A stretch of DNA of 64,000 nt. Source: Bacillus sp. FJAT-26390. GTDB taxonomy: Bacteria; Bacillota; Bacilli; Paenibacillales; Paenibacillaceae. A model generated the notes under the pieces. The model searched no databases, was not told where the DNA came from, and was given only the letters and a program-made list of their open reading frames with translations. Where the stretch lies: NCBI RefSeq assembly GCF_001682865.1, contig NZ_MAQX01000001.1, positions 1,059,290-1,123,289 on the forward strand, read 5' to 3'. Made by a program: the position numbers and the translations under genes. This document shows, one piece after another, positions 8,189 to 17,241 of the stretch; the stretch's first letter is position 1, and every line of letters starts with the position of its first letter.

Positions 8189-10000
8189 CTATTTCAACGA
8201 TTGTTTCTCTTTGGTGTCTGTATGCTCTAACCATATATCTTTAAAATCAATCCAGCCTAAGGAGTTGACGCCTACCCCTTTAATGTTCGGGTTGTAAAAC
8301 GTATTCAGCTTCTTATGAAGCAAAAAGAGGACATGCGTTTCATCCTTCAGCTTTTTCTCGATTTCAAACAGCTGACCCCATCGATCCTCTGCCCGCTCGC
8401 AGGCGAGCGCAAGGTCGATTTGTTCTTTCACCCAGCCTAGCAGGAGCGGGTCTAGATGTTCACGCAGAAAGCTGCCGGTCTGTTCATATAGCTCGATTAA
8501 GCATACCTCATCCTCAGCAAATACGACGCAATAAAGCAAACAATCGGCGTTATCAAGTACAATCGCGTCTCGTATGCTCATCCAAGTCTCAATTTGGACG
8601 ATCACTTCAATCCCGAATGCGGACAAATGGCGCTGCAGCCAAATAGCATCCTGTTCATGAATGCCGTAGGTGCTTATCCGAATCGCCTCTCCATCATAAC
8701 CCGATTGCTTGAGCAGCTCTGCCGCTTCCTCAAATTCGCATCGGTCCGTCCATTCGTTGGAAGCGGCATTTGGATAGAACCCCCGAGCAGGATACATGCG
8801 ATCCTCTCCAAGCTCCGTTATCATACGGGACCGATCAACGAGAAGATCAATGGCTTTGCGGAATGCAGCAGATCGCTGCGGTCCCTCTTTGCCCAAATTC
8901 CATGTGAGCAAGCTGCATCCGTTGCAGATCGATTCGATTTTTTTCCAGCCTTGCTCCGGCTGTATATCTCTTAGGTCGTGATCAACGAGCAGCTGTTCCC
9001 AGCTCTTCGTATAGACAACCGTATCCTCTGGCATGATGACAATGACGACGCCGTCCAAATGAGCTCTGCCTTGAAAATAACCAGCGTTCGCCTGCATCGT
9101 GAACCGGTCTGCTGTCCAATCCACGAACCGGAATGGCCCTGTGCCAACCGGATGCGTCCAAAATAATTCATCCTGCTCCACCAGGTCATGAGGCACGATC
9201 GATAAACCCGGCGAGCATAGAAATCTTGGGAATAGCCAGTTCGGATTAGCTAGCTTTATTCTGACCGCTCGCTGGCCAATCGTTTCAACCTTTACGATGG
9301 AGCGTACGAACCAGGCCGACGCGCTGCTGCCGTCTAAACGTTTGAGCGTATAGACGACATCCTCGGCAATCAGCTCCCTGCCGTGATGGAACAAAACTCC
9401 CTTGCGGAGATGAAAGGTCCATTCCCTGCCCGTTCCGTCATGCTCCCATGCATGAGCTAATGCCGGAACGATTTTGCCTGCCGCACGATCGTATTGAACG
9501 AGGCAGTCGAACAGCTGCTTAATCATATGTGCGCTGAACGCATAATAAAGATCCTTTGGGTCAAGTGTCAAAATAGGCCTGTGAACGGGAAGCCGAAGTA
9601 TGTCGGATTCCTTGTCGTTAAGCTGCATCGTCCGATATCCGAAATGACCGTTGAGCCATTCTGCGAATACGCTTCTTGCCGCCGTCTCTTCCCCGTAGCA
9701 ATCTATAAGCTCAAACGCATGCTTATACTCGCCTTTCATGGCAAGCTGCTCCGCAAGCTCAAGCAGTTTCTTCTCTTTGGCATGCAAAAAGGTAATTTGC
9801 GAGCGGTTGCCGCGCCCTCGCCCTGCCATCCACTCGATGTAACCCTCTTCTTCAAGCTTCCGAAGGATGAGCTTCACATTGCGGGAGGAACAGTAAAGAG
9901 CATCCGCCAGCTGCTCTAATGATACCTCTACTGCTTTGCCTGCTCCGTCCGCACTTGCAAACTTCGTATATAACAAAAAATAACGTTCATTCGTCAGCAA
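8189..10000 (-). CDS. SgrR-like transcriptional regulator with solute-binding domain
   Basis: A 603-residue protein. An N-terminal winged helix (about 1-110, containing LEQLADALYCSSRNVKLIL) is fused to a bacterial extracellular solute-binding family 5 domain (about 170-590, containing the WTFHLRKGVLFHHGRELIAEDVVYTL motif region). This is the SgrR architecture: the oligopeptide/sugar-binding-like domain acts in the cytoplasm as an effector sensor, and there is no signal peptide. The start is TTG at 10000, with AGGAGG 8 bp upstream. The target genes are not evident; it faces a small divergent gene at 10159. Confidence 0.8.
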   Translation of the reverse strand: MLTNERYFLLYTKFASADGAGKAVEVSLEQLADALYCSSRNVKLILRKLEEEGYIEWMAGRGRGNRSQITFLHAKEKKLLELAEQLAMKGEYKHAFELIDCYGEETAARSVFAEWLNGHFGYRTMQLNDKESDILRLPVHRPILTLDPKDLYYAFSAHMIKQLFDCLVQYDRAAGKIVPALAHAWEHDGTGREWTFHLRKGVLFHHGRELIAEDVVYTLKRLDGSSASAWFVRSIVKVETIGQRAVRIKLANPNWLFPRFLCSPGLSIVPHDLVEQDELFWTHPVGTGPFRFVDWTADRFTMQANAGYFQGRAHLDGVVIVIMPEDTVVYTKSWEQLLVDHDLRDIQPEQGWKKIESICNGCSLLTWNLGKEGPQRSAAFRKAIDLLVDRSRMITELGEDRMYPARGFYPNAASNEWTDRCEFEEAAELLKQSGYDGEAIRISTYGIHEQDAIWLQRHLSAFGIEVIVQIETWMSIRDAIVLDNADCLLYCVVFAEDEVCLIELYEQTGSFLREHLDPLLLGWVKEQIDLALACERAEDRWGQLFEIEKKLKDETHVLFLLHKKLNTFYNPNIKGVGVNSLGWIDFKDIWLEHTDTKEKQSLK

Positions 10001-10040
10001 AAAAGCATCCTCCTTTACGCCAATTCGGACGGTTTAAAAT

Positions 10041-10087
10041 AAAAGGGGAAATATATGAAAATGATTATACTCTTTTTATCCCCTTTT
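10041..10087. repeat. Inverted repeat AAAAGGGG / CCCCTTTT in a divergent promoter region
   Basis: Perfect 8-bp arms at 10041-10048 and 10080-10087 are separated by 31 bp that contain a TATACT-like -10 on the + strand. It is placed between the divergent SgrR-like gene and the small gene at 10159 and could be an operator. A 29-codon reading frame (ATG at 10055, stop ending at 10144) overlaps it; its coding status is doubtful. Confidence 0.35.
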
Positions 10088-10158
10088 AGCGACCGCATAA
10101 TAAAGAGACCAACATTATACAAAAAAGGACGTTTATCGTTCTAAGGAGGAAATGGAGT

Positions 10159-10371
10159 ATGAGTCTTAACCATTATATCGCTGAGCAATTATGGAAAGAT
10201 CAAGAGCAGGAATGGGAGCGTCGAGTGCGCCGAGGGGAATTTATCGAATATGGTTTGCCGAAAGCATCCTTTTTCAAAAAATGGTTTTCAAGCCGCAAGG
10301 TTAAAGTAAGCCGTCTATCTGTAAATCAAAATTCGCCAAACTGCAGCCATGCCGAAACGATGGAAAAATAG
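10159..10371 (+). CDS. Small conserved-looking protein of unknown function
   Basis: A 70-residue charged protein without membrane segments or a signal peptide. The first half is rich in Trp, Glu and Arg (LWKDQEQEWERRVRRGEF) and probably helical; the second half is basic. A strong AAGGAGG precedes the ATG, and a terminator follows at once, so it is very likely translated. I do not recognise the family. It is divergent from the SgrR-like regulator, which might control it. Confidence 0.6.
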   Translation: MSLNHYIAEQLWKDQEQEWERRVRRGEFIEYGLPKASFFKKWFSSRKVKVSRLSVNQNSPNCSHAETMEK

Positions 10372-10404
10372 ATGAAGCACGCGACTAAAGGAACCTTGAC
10401 CATT

Positions 10405-10448
10405 AAAAAAGGTTAATCTCCTTGGAAGAAGATTAACCTTTTGTTTTA
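10405..10448. terminator. Bidirectional intrinsic terminator
   Basis: AAAAAGGTTAATC and its complement form a stem with a 12-nt loop, flanked by A/T runs on both sides. It separates the small + gene from the converging Bax-inhibitor-type gene. Confidence 0.83.
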
Positions 10449-11090
10449 TTAATCATCAAGCAATGATTTGACGAAACGAAGCGCGTAGAGAATGATGTTC
10501 ACCAAATCAAGATAAATGTTTACGACCATCAATGGGATATCACTGTCATCAAAGCCTTCTTTGGACATCCGGTTGAAATCATATAACGTATAGCCGATGA
10601 AGATAAGTAAGCCAAAACCTGAAAACAACGTCTCCATCATCCCGTCAAAAGGAAAAATAAATTGCAAAAGCCCGATAACGACGAGACCGATCAAGGAAGC
10701 GAATAGGAATCCGCCTAGAAACCGGAAATCCTCTTTCGTGAAAGTGGCATAAACGGCAAGGCCGGCGTAGACGATAACAGCTACTGCTACGGTCTGGATG
10801 ACAATGCCTGAACCCATGGACGCAATATAATAGCTTAAAGCAAATTGAAGCGTTGCACCCGATACGACCATAAACGCATACATCAGCGAATAGCCGATCG
10901 CTTTGGATTTACGGAGAAACACAATAGCGATAATAAGACCGATTTCTACAATGAAAAGTGGAATTCTTGCAGCGCTTGGCAGCATCGTGCCGATCAGCAT
11001 CCCGAACACGGATACAAGTAAAGCAAAGAAAAACGTTAGCATTAATTTTTGCATGGGCTTTCTATACCCGCTTGACTGACTATTAATCAT
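10449..11090 (-). CDS. Bax inhibitor-1 / YccA-family membrane protein
   Basis: A 213-residue protein with about seven transmembrane helices. The last loop carries GYTLYDFNRM and the protein ends with the family-typical NIYLDLVNIILYALRFVKS segment. Bacterial BI-1/TMBIM homologues such as YetJ are pH-dependent calcium leak channels; YccA modulates FtsH. The start ATG at 11090 has GGGGAG upstream; a longer reading frame to 11216 has no RBS and is not hydrophobic. It is a single-gene unit. Confidence 0.85.
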   Translation of the reverse strand: MINSQSSGYRKPMQKLMLTFFFALLVSVFGMLIGTMLPSAARIPLFIVEIGLIIAIVFLRKSKAIGYSLMYAFMVVSGATLQFALSYYIASMGSGIVIQTVAVAVIVYAGLAVYATFTKEDFRFLGGFLFASLIGLVVIGLLQFIFPFDGMMETLFSGFGLLIFIGYTLYDFNRMSKEGFDDSDIPLMVVNIYLDLVNIILYALRFVKSLLDD

Positions 11091-11166
11091 CTTCTTTTTC
11101 TCCCCAGCATGAATTTTTTTATATGTCCAATAATAGCATGATTTTCGACTATAAAAAAGAAATATT

Positions 11167-11790
11167 TTACAAATTAAACTTGCGCCAATATTGGCGTCTA
11201 TCCTCATCACGCACACAAATGCCTATCTTGCTGAGCTCGGCCTTCAAATCCTTACGATCATCCTTCTCCCCTTTTTGCAGCGACTTTTCACGCGCTTTGA
11301 GCACTGCATTTGCGCTTGCCGAAAGTTCGGGCGTATCGGGGACCCAACGTTTATATTCGCTTTTTGGATTCAGGTTTTTCGCGAAATAGCTCCTGTCCCT
11401 TTAACCCGTTTATGACGAGCAGTTTCCCATCTAGAAAGGCAGCGGAAATTTTTCTTTGCTTAGGATCGTTTCCTCGTTATTTATTTTAAAATGAACGCTT
11501 TGATCAGTTAAGCGAGCAACGAGGCTTTCCTTGAATGCGACGTGCGTTAAGCATAGACCGGCAATTAGCCCAAGGCAGGTGGTTGCGATAATAACCCATG
11601 GTCCATGAAGCGAAGCGATGAGCTTGATTATGCCTTCAAATGGAACCCATGGCAGTGCTGCCGCCCACTGTGCGATCGCTGGGATAAACCAACCTAACAC
11701 TAGGCCGAGCAAGCTTGGCACAACCCAAACGAGCAGTTTTTCGGATGAGGACAATTCAAGTACGGTAGCCTGATTTTTATCCGTGTTCAA
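11167..11790 (-). pseudogene. yqeB: Decayed yqeB-type membrane protein gene
   Basis: The first 119 codons (TTG start at 11790) encode the two-helix N-terminus of a YqeB-like protein, with LELSSSEKLLVWVVPSLLG and LPWVPFEGIIKLI. The frame then stops at 11431, but the next frame continues with AAFLDGKLLVI and QELFREKP, and the third frame carries the C-terminus YKRWVPDTPELSA, NAVLKAREKSLQ and RDEDRRQYWRKFNL before the stop at 11167. At least two lesions are needed: loss of one A in an A run near 11450, and a deletion of several tens of bases near 11375 with a frame change. YqeB is a membrane protein of unknown function of about 240 residues; here only about 200 codons remain. The family assignment is from memory of its conserved C-terminal motif. 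Confidence 0.75.
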
Positions 11791-11896
11791 TTCATTCCCA
11801 CCCTTTCATCAGAACGCTGTTCACCGCGTCTTTTCATATTTGCTTATAGTTCGGTTTCATTTGCATCATCATAAAATTGGATATATTATCGATCAA

Positions 11897-12115
11897 TCAT
11901 GCGAGCATATGGGCTTTGGAATCCGTATGGCTCGGTGAAACGACGCCTAGCTCGGCTCCCTTTTGCAACAAATCCCGAAAGCCATCCAAAAATTGCTGCT
12001 GCATGTGGATCAGCCGCGCTGCGTAAGTGTCATTCCGACCGATCGTTAACATGAATTCATTGAGCAGGCGCATGATCGCGTAATGTTCTTCATTAGTAAG
12101 CTCTCGTTTTTCATA
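11897..12115 (-). pseudogene. Fragment resembling a TetR C-terminal domain, frameshifted at its start
   Basis: A 72-codon open frame with coding character (RLIHMQQQFLDGFRDLLQ, then KGAELGVVSPSHTDSKAHML) resembles the C-terminal helices of TetR-type regulators. It has no in-frame start: an in-frame TAA lies just upstream. An ATG at 12114, with AAAGGGG 7 bp before it, would join the frame if the A run after it had six rather than five A. No helix-turn-helix is encoded upstream; a terminator for the MFS gene sits there instead. It is either a remnant of a repressor of the neighbouring MFS exporter or a small gene broken by one base. Confidence 0.42.
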
Positions 12116-12197
12116 AGTGGCGCCCCTTTATTTTTTAACATCCGGTAGGTAAATTAAATCGCGAATGTTAATATCTCGTCATTGCAAAGGTGCAGAA

Positions 12198-12240
12198 AAC
12201 AAAATAAACCCCCGCGCATCCATTTGGAAAGCGGAGGTTT
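12198..12240 (-). terminator. Intrinsic terminator of the DHA2 exporter gene
   Basis: On the minus strand, AAACCTCCGC pairs with GCGGGGGTTT (one G-U pair) around a 15-nt loop, followed by a T-rich tail. Confidence 0.78.
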
Positions 12241-12267
12241 ATGTACTGTTTTTTATTGCAGCACGCT

Positions 12268-13803
12268 CTAGTGCGCCGAAGAATATTCCGTTGATTCCGC
12301 CGTAGCATCAAGCTTCTTGCGGCCCATGAAGAAGGCGGACAGCAATGCGAAGCCGACGGGGATGACCGCCCAAGCGAAAGTATGAACGATTGAGGCTGAG
12401 AGTGCGGTAGAGAAGCTATCGAGCATATCGGATGGAATTAATGCCCGCGTATCTGGCGAGAGCAGCGCGTGAGGGTCTTTGAGATCAAGCCCTTCAGGCA
12501 TTCCCTCCTGCTCATTAGTACCGAACAGCGTCGACATTTTGGTCGTAAAATAGTGGCTTTGAATAAGGCCAAACGTTGTAATGCCTATCGTCATGCCTAA
12601 CGAACGTATAAAGTTCAACGTTGCTCCAGCTGTTCCCCTCTGGCGGTACGACAGGCCATGGATAGCAGCATTGCTAAGTACGGAGAATGACGCGCCGATC
12701 CCAAGACCGATAAGTACCATATAGATGGTGATCGTCAGTCGAGACGATTCGGGAGTAAGGCTGGCCACAAGCGCGATTCCTATTGCTAATAAAGCAAGCG
12801 TGGGTAACATGATGTTGCGGTACGAAATCTTGTTCATGAGACTTCCCCCGAGTGTCGCGGTAATGACCGATCCGACCATCATCGGCAGCAGGACAAGGCC
12901 TGAATTTGTTGCAGACCCGCCGAGCACCCCTTGAATAAAAATCGGGATGTATACCGACGCTGCGATAAATGCGGCTCCGCTGAACAGCGCCACCAGAATA
13001 CTGGATGCGTACAGCTTGTTTTTAAACAGTCCAAAAGAGATGATCGGCTCCTCCGCTCGCCTCTCAGCCATAAGAAAGGCGATCAACAAAACGGCAAAAC
13101 CTCCGAACAAGCTCAAAATCATTGGCGATTGCCATGCGAATGATTTGCCGCCAAGCTCAAGAGCGAACATGAGGCAAATGATGGCGCCAATAAGCGTAAA
13201 CGCGCCTAACCAATCGATTGGCTGCTTGGAATGCTCATGCGATTCCTTGTAGAAAAACGTGACCATGATAAAGGAAATCAACCCTAGCGGGAGGTTGATA
13301 TAAAAAATCCATTGCCAAGCGATATGGTCGGTAATGAATGCTCCAAGCAATGGTCCGAAGATGCTGGATAAGCCAAAAACAGCACCGAACAGTCCGCCCA
13401 ATTTACCGCGATTCTCAAGCGGAACGGCGTCGAACATAATCGTGAACGTAATCGGTACGAGCGCGCCACCGCCGATGCCTTGTATAGCCCGAAAGATAGC
13501 GAGCTCCGTAATGGATCCAGCCGTTCCGCAAAGTGCGGAGCCAGCCATAAACACGATGATTCCGAAAATAAAAAACTTTTTGCGCCCATACATATCGGAC
13601 AGCTTTCCGAATATCGGCATGCCGGCCATCTCCGCTACCATATAAGCGGATGTTACCCAAATGAATTTGTCCATGCCTCCGAGTTCGCCTACGATATTGC
13701 CCATAGCCGTGGCTACGATCGTATTGTCCATGGATGCCATTAAAATTCCGAGCAGCAAGCCTGCAATGACGATGGAAAGGCTGCTTGATTGACGTTGCTT
13801 CAC
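12268..13803 (-). CDS. MFS drug exporter, DHA2 (EmrB/QacA) family
   Basis: A 511-residue membrane protein with 14 predicted transmembrane helices. Family motifs are visible: MDNTIVATAMGNI in helix 1 (motif D1), GKLSDMYGRKKFF between helices 2 and 3 (motif A), and IQGIGGGALVPITF plus PLLGAFITDHIAWQWIFYIN (motif C and after). Members export drugs or metabolites by proton antiport. The GTG start at 13803 has AAGGAG 9 bp upstream. A WYL-type regulator lies 70 bp upstream in the same direction and may control it; a TetR-like fragment lies downstream. Confidence 0.88.
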   Translation of the reverse strand: MKQRQSSSLSIVIAGLLLGILMASMDNTIVATAMGNIVGELGGMDKFIWVTSAYMVAEMAGMPIFGKLSDMYGRKKFFIFGIIVFMAGSALCGTAGSITELAIFRAIQGIGGGALVPITFTIMFDAVPLENRGKLGGLFGAVFGLSSIFGPLLGAFITDHIAWQWIFYINLPLGLISFIMVTFFYKESHEHSKQPIDWLGAFTLIGAIICLMFALELGGKSFAWQSPMILSLFGGFAVLLIAFLMAERRAEEPIISFGLFKNKLYASSILVALFSGAAFIAASVYIPIFIQGVLGGSATNSGLVLLPMMVGSVITATLGGSLMNKISYRNIMLPTLALLAIGIALVASLTPESSRLTITIYMVLIGLGIGASFSVLSNAAIHGLSYRQRGTAGATLNFIRSLGMTIGITTFGLIQSHYFTTKMSTLFGTNEQEGMPEGLDLKDPHALLSPDTRALIPSDMLDSFSTALSASIVHTFAWAVIPVGFALLSAFFMGRKKLDATAESTEYSSAH

Positions 13804-13872
13804 TGATAAACACTCCTTCTGATCTCGTATTTCTTATTATCAGTGTAATAAAAAAAGTATGACAGCTGAGTG

Positions 13873-14790
13873 TCATACTTCGGAATATCGTTTCAACATT
13901 TTTTCAATGGACGCTTTAACCCTGTCTCGAACCTCGGCAGGCTCAACGACGATTACGCCGTCCCCGAAGCTTAACAAGCTCGGAATGAGCCATCGCTCCA
14001 CCGACCAAGTATCCACTTCCAGCGTCATCGTCAGCGTGCCATCTTCATTGAAGGTTTTTTCCGCGCTATAGTAAAAATCCATCGCACGTGCCAAGTATTC
14101 AATTGAAAAATGGAGCATAACTTTTACTTTACTCACTATTTGCGCATCATCATACCGGTTGCCTCTTTCGGGCAATCGACTATGCTTCTGAAAATATTCC
14201 GCAGAGGCAAGCAAATTAGCCATCCGCGGCAGCTTAAACTCTCTGAAGTCTTTGCGTTCCCTGCAAAATCCGTATAAATACCACGAGTCATATTTATAAA
14301 GCAGGCTGATCGGCTCGACGCACCGTTCCTTCCGCTCGCTCTTGGCATTGACATATTCGAAGCGGACGACGCGGCATTCCGTGATCGCTACGCGGAGGAT
14401 GCGAAGAGAATCGTTGTAGGCTCCGCTTCCTCCTATGTCCATCGTCAAGCTTGGCGATGCTTCGCCGTGCTGCAGCGTCTGCAGCTTATGGATCGTCTCT
14501 AGTGCCCGTTCATCATCAAATACGGTAGACATGCTGTGAAGAATCGTGATGAGCGAGCTTACATCGTAGGAGCCAAGCAGGCTTTTGTCCATTTTATACG
14601 AGTCCATGATGCCGTACCCGCCGTTAACGCCTTGAAACGATACGACCGGAATTCCTGCCGCGCATATCGCATCAATGTCGCGATAGATCGTGCGCTGGGA
14701 CACCTTGTATTTTTCTGCCAAGGCGGAGGCTGAAAGCACCTCATTGTTCAGCAGCATATAGATCATCGAAATTAATCGTTCGAGCTTCAT
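13873..14790 (-). CDS. YafY-type HTH/WYL transcriptional regulator
   Basis: A 305-residue regulator. The N-terminal HTH_11 domain (about residues 1-60, ALAEKYKVSQRTIYRDID) is followed by a linker and a WYL domain (about 135-220, with PISLLYKYDSWYLYGFCRERKDFREFKL at its centre) and a C-terminal WCX extension. WYL domains sense small ligands or nucleic acids. There is no strong RBS; the ATG follows the stop of the upstream TerB-like gene by only 3 bp, which indicates translational coupling. It precedes the MFS exporter gene, its probable target. Confidence 0.83.
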   Translation of the reverse strand: MKLERLISMIYMLLNNEVLSASALAEKYKVSQRTIYRDIDAICAAGIPVVSFQGVNGGYGIMDSYKMDKSLLGSYDVSSLITILHSMSTVFDDERALETIHKLQTLQHGEASPSLTMDIGGSGAYNDSLRILRVAITECRVVRFEYVNAKSERKERCVEPISLLYKYDSWYLYGFCRERKDFREFKLPRMANLLASAEYFQKHSRLPERGNRYDDAQIVSKVKVMLHFSIEYLARAMDFYYSAEKTFNEDGTLTMTLEVDTWSVERWLIPSLLSFGDGVIVVEPAEVRDRVKASIEKMLKRYSEV

Positions 14791-14793
14791 CGG

Positions 14794-15201
14794 TTAAGGG
14801 TTCAAAATAAGCTTTAAGCCTTCGATTTTCAGCTGATCCATTCGAATGACCCAGTCTTTTAAATTTTCATAGGTCTCGTCAGAAAAGCGGAACAGCTTCT
14901 GCATATCGTGCGTAATTTTTTTCTCATCGTCATTGTAGTCCCCATCAGCGAATATGAGCAGCAAAATTTCTGCAAAAAAGATTTTTTTCACATGCTCGTC
15001 TTCCAGGCCGCCGATGATATCCGAAAGCTGCTTTTCTTGTGAGAAGCTAAAGTCGGTTTGCACGATGTCCATCTCTTCCATAAACGATTGTAAAAAGCCG
15101 CGTTCCTTTTTGTGGACAAATCCATCGGCATTCGCTACGAGATGCGCGAGTTCTAGAAATGCTTGTTTATGTTCCTTGGATTGCAGAAAATGTAAAAACA
15201 A
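14794..15201 (-). CDS. TerB-like tellurite-resistance-fold protein
   Basis: A 135-residue all-helical acidic protein. The motif LAHLVANADGFVHKKERGFL and its second half, EILLLIFADGDYNDDEKKI, match the duplicated acidic metal-binding pattern of TerB-fold proteins. TTG at 15201 is chosen because AGGGAG lies 8 bp upstream; a GTG three codons earlier overlaps that RBS. It is coupled to the downstream WYL regulator gene. A specific role is not known; single TerB-domain proteins occur widely in Bacillales. Confidence 0.68.
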   Translation of the reverse strand: MFLHFLQSKEHKQAFLELAHLVANADGFVHKKERGFLQSFMEEMDIVQTDFSFSQEKQLSDIIGGLEDEHVKKIFFAEILLLIFADGDYNDDEKKITHDMQKLFRFSDETYENLKDWVIRMDQLKIEGLKLILNP

Positions 15202-15338
15202 TCGGTCCACTCCCTAGTTTGAAATATGTTTGACTATACTCTTATTCGACAGGTCGGAGTTTTTTCCTACATTTTGAATCAACTTGTTTAGTATTCTTAG
15301 CTTTTTGTTTAATTTTAAATAAAGGATGGTGACCGCAT

Positions 15339-16235
15339 ATGACGCGAATGACGCAGACGGTTCAGTTTTTGAAATGCTTATACGCCCGTTTTCGCGAGGA
15401 TGATGTACAAGCGCTTGGCGCTCAGCTTACTTATTATTTGATCTTGTCGTTTTTTCCGTTTCTTATTTTTATGGTCAGCTTGCTTAGCTTTATTGAGCTG
15501 TCAGGGGATAGCGTTATCAGTGAGCTCATTCGCATGCTTCCTTCCGATGCGAGCGATACGATTAGCGGCATATTGACGGAAGTGATGAACAACAGCAGCG
15601 GCACGCTGCTCTCCTTCGGCATGGTCGCTACGATCTGGTCGGCATCAAACGGCATTAATGCCATTATTAAAGGCTTGAATAAAGCCTATGATCTTGAAGA
15701 GGAGCGTCCATTCTGGAAAGTGCGGGGCATCTCGATAGTCTCGACGATTTTTCTTGTGGTCGTTATTATGATCGTCATGGTGATGCTGATCTTCGGAAAA
15801 GCGATTGGACAATATCTGTTTGAGTGGTTGAATTATCCGGATGGATTTGAGTGGACTTGGGGCGTTTTAAAATATGTGATTCCCATTGCGGCGATGATCG
15901 GAGCCTTTACTCTGCTTTATTGGATCGTGCCGAGCAGACGGCTCGGCTTCAGAGAGGTGCTGCCGGGAGCCGTCTTTACAACCTTCGGCTGGATCGTTAC
16001 ATCCCTTTTATTCCAATTTTATATGAACAACTTTGGCAACTATTCGAAAACCTATGGCAGCCTTGGAGGAATGATCATTCTGTTGATCTGGCTATACATC
16101 AGCTCAATCATCATCATGCTTGGAGGCGAAATTAACGCTACTCTAGCCTCGGCGAAATCTAAAATTCCACACTTGAAATCAGCGCGCCATAGCTTTCGAA
16201 TGCGTCCGAATAATCGTAAAACGATTCATTCTTAA
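15339..16235 (+). CDS. YihY/BrkB (UPF0761) family membrane protein
   Basis: A 298-residue protein with six transmembrane helices and the family motifs DDVQALGAQLTYYLILSFFPF at the N-terminus, ATIWSASNGINAIIKGLNKAYD in the middle and GGMIILLIWLYISSIIIMLGGEINA near the end. It was formerly called ribonuclease BN, wrongly; members are integral membrane proteins of uncertain transport or envelope function. A GGATGGTG-type RBS precedes the ATG. The basic C-terminal tail (RHSFRMRPNNRK) is cytoplasmic. It appears monocistronic. Confidence 0.83.
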   Translation: MTRMTQTVQFLKCLYARFREDDVQALGAQLTYYLILSFFPFLIFMVSLLSFIELSGDSVISELIRMLPSDASDTISGILTEVMNNSSGTLLSFGMVATIWSASNGINAIIKGLNKAYDLEEERPFWKVRGISIVSTIFLVVVIMIVMVMLIFGKAIGQYLFEWLNYPDGFEWTWGVLKYVIPIAAMIGAFTLLYWIVPSRRLGFREVLPGAVFTTFGWIVTSLLFQFYMNNFGNYSKTYGSLGGMIILLIWLYISSIIIMLGGEINATLASAKSKIPHLKSARHSFRMRPNNRKTIHS

Positions 16236-16241
16236 AGGGAT

Positions 16242-17171
16242 TTAATCAGCAATATGCAGCACGATTCTTCCTCGGCCGTGGCCGATCTGGCTTCTCTCAT
16301 GGGCTAGCTGTGCGTCTGTTAATGGTAAGGCTTGCTGGATAAAGGTTTGGACGCAGCCTTTATCCATTAATGCTGCGATCTCCTCTAGCTGTGCCTTGCC
16401 TGGCAAGCTTGGCCTTAATATCCTAACTCCTAATTGCTCCGCGCGATCCGGTGCCGGCTGTCCGGCAATAGAAACAAGCGTTCCTCCCTTTCGGACAACG
16501 GACCAGGAACGTGCAAGCGTATCCCCTCCCACCGTATCCAGCAGGTGATCAACTTGGCTTGCATGCTCTTCGAATCGGCTCTCCGTATAATCGATCACCT
16601 CGTTTGCCCCTAATGAACGGACAAAACCAACATTATCCGTCCCACAGGTAGCGATAATGTGGGCACCCTTCCACTTTGCGAACTGGACGGCAAACAAACC
16701 TACGCCTCCTGCAGCGCCATGAATAAGCACCCGATCCCCTGCCTTCAAGCCGCCTTCATGAATAAGAGCTTGCCAGGCGGTCGTTGCGCCGCCAGATATC
16801 GTCGCAGCCTCATCGAAGCTGAGCGAGTCTGGCTTGCGTGCAAGCGCTTCTGCCTTAGCCGTCGCATATTCCGCATAGGCTCCTGCCGTGCTTCGCCCAA
16901 ACACTGCTTGCCCCTTTTGCAGCGCGGTTACGCCAGGACCTATCTCTTCAACAACGCCTGACAGAGCTGTCCCCGGGATCCAAGGAAACTTAATCGGCAT
17001 CGGAAATTTTCCCGTTCGAATTTTCCAATCGACCGGCAGCACGCCTGCTGCATGTACTCGAATGAGCACTTCTCCAGCTGCAGGCACGGGACGGGGTATC
17101 TGTTCAAGCTGCAGCACTTCCGGTCCTCCGAATTGATGATATCGAATCGCTTGCATCATTTTGGCTGTCAT
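16242..17171 (-). CDS. NADP-dependent zinc-free alcohol dehydrogenase / quinone oxidoreductase family
   Basis: A 309-residue medium-chain dehydrogenase/reductase. The N-terminal GroES-like fold (IRYHQFGGPEVLQLEQIP) is followed by the Rossmann domain with the glycine motif VLIHGAAGGVGLFAVQFA. Zinc ligands are absent, as in quinone oxidoreductase-type enzymes that reduce quinones or enones with NADPH. ATG at 17171 has GGAGGAG upstream. It is divergent from a MarR regulator, with palindromic operators between them, so it is probably induced by a quinone, electrophile or similar compound sensed by that MarR protein (inference). Confidence 0.85.
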   Translation of the reverse strand: MTAKMMQAIRYHQFGGPEVLQLEQIPRPVPAAGEVLIRVHAAGVLPVDWKIRTGKFPMPIKFPWIPGTALSGVVEEIGPGVTALQKGQAVFGRSTAGAYAEYATAKAEALARKPDSLSFDEAATISGGATTAWQALIHEGGLKAGDRVLIHGAAGGVGLFAVQFAKWKGAHIIATCGTDNVGFVRSLGANEVIDYTESRFEEHASQVDHLLDTVGGDTLARSWSVVRKGGTLVSIAGQPAPDRAEQLGVRILRPSLPGKAQLEEIAALMDKGCVQTFIQQALPLTDAQLAHERSQIGHGRGRIVLHIAD

Positions 17172-17241
17172 TTGTCTCTCCTCCGTGGAACGAACTTTAT
17201 TTTGCAAAACCATTTATCGTGGGCTACAATTGAAAAATACA

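Noticed and set aside
11123..11415. Two plus-strand reading frames of 88 and 74 codons
   Set aside because: They are the antisense of the decayed yqeB C-terminus, whose minus-strand reading matches a known conserved motif.
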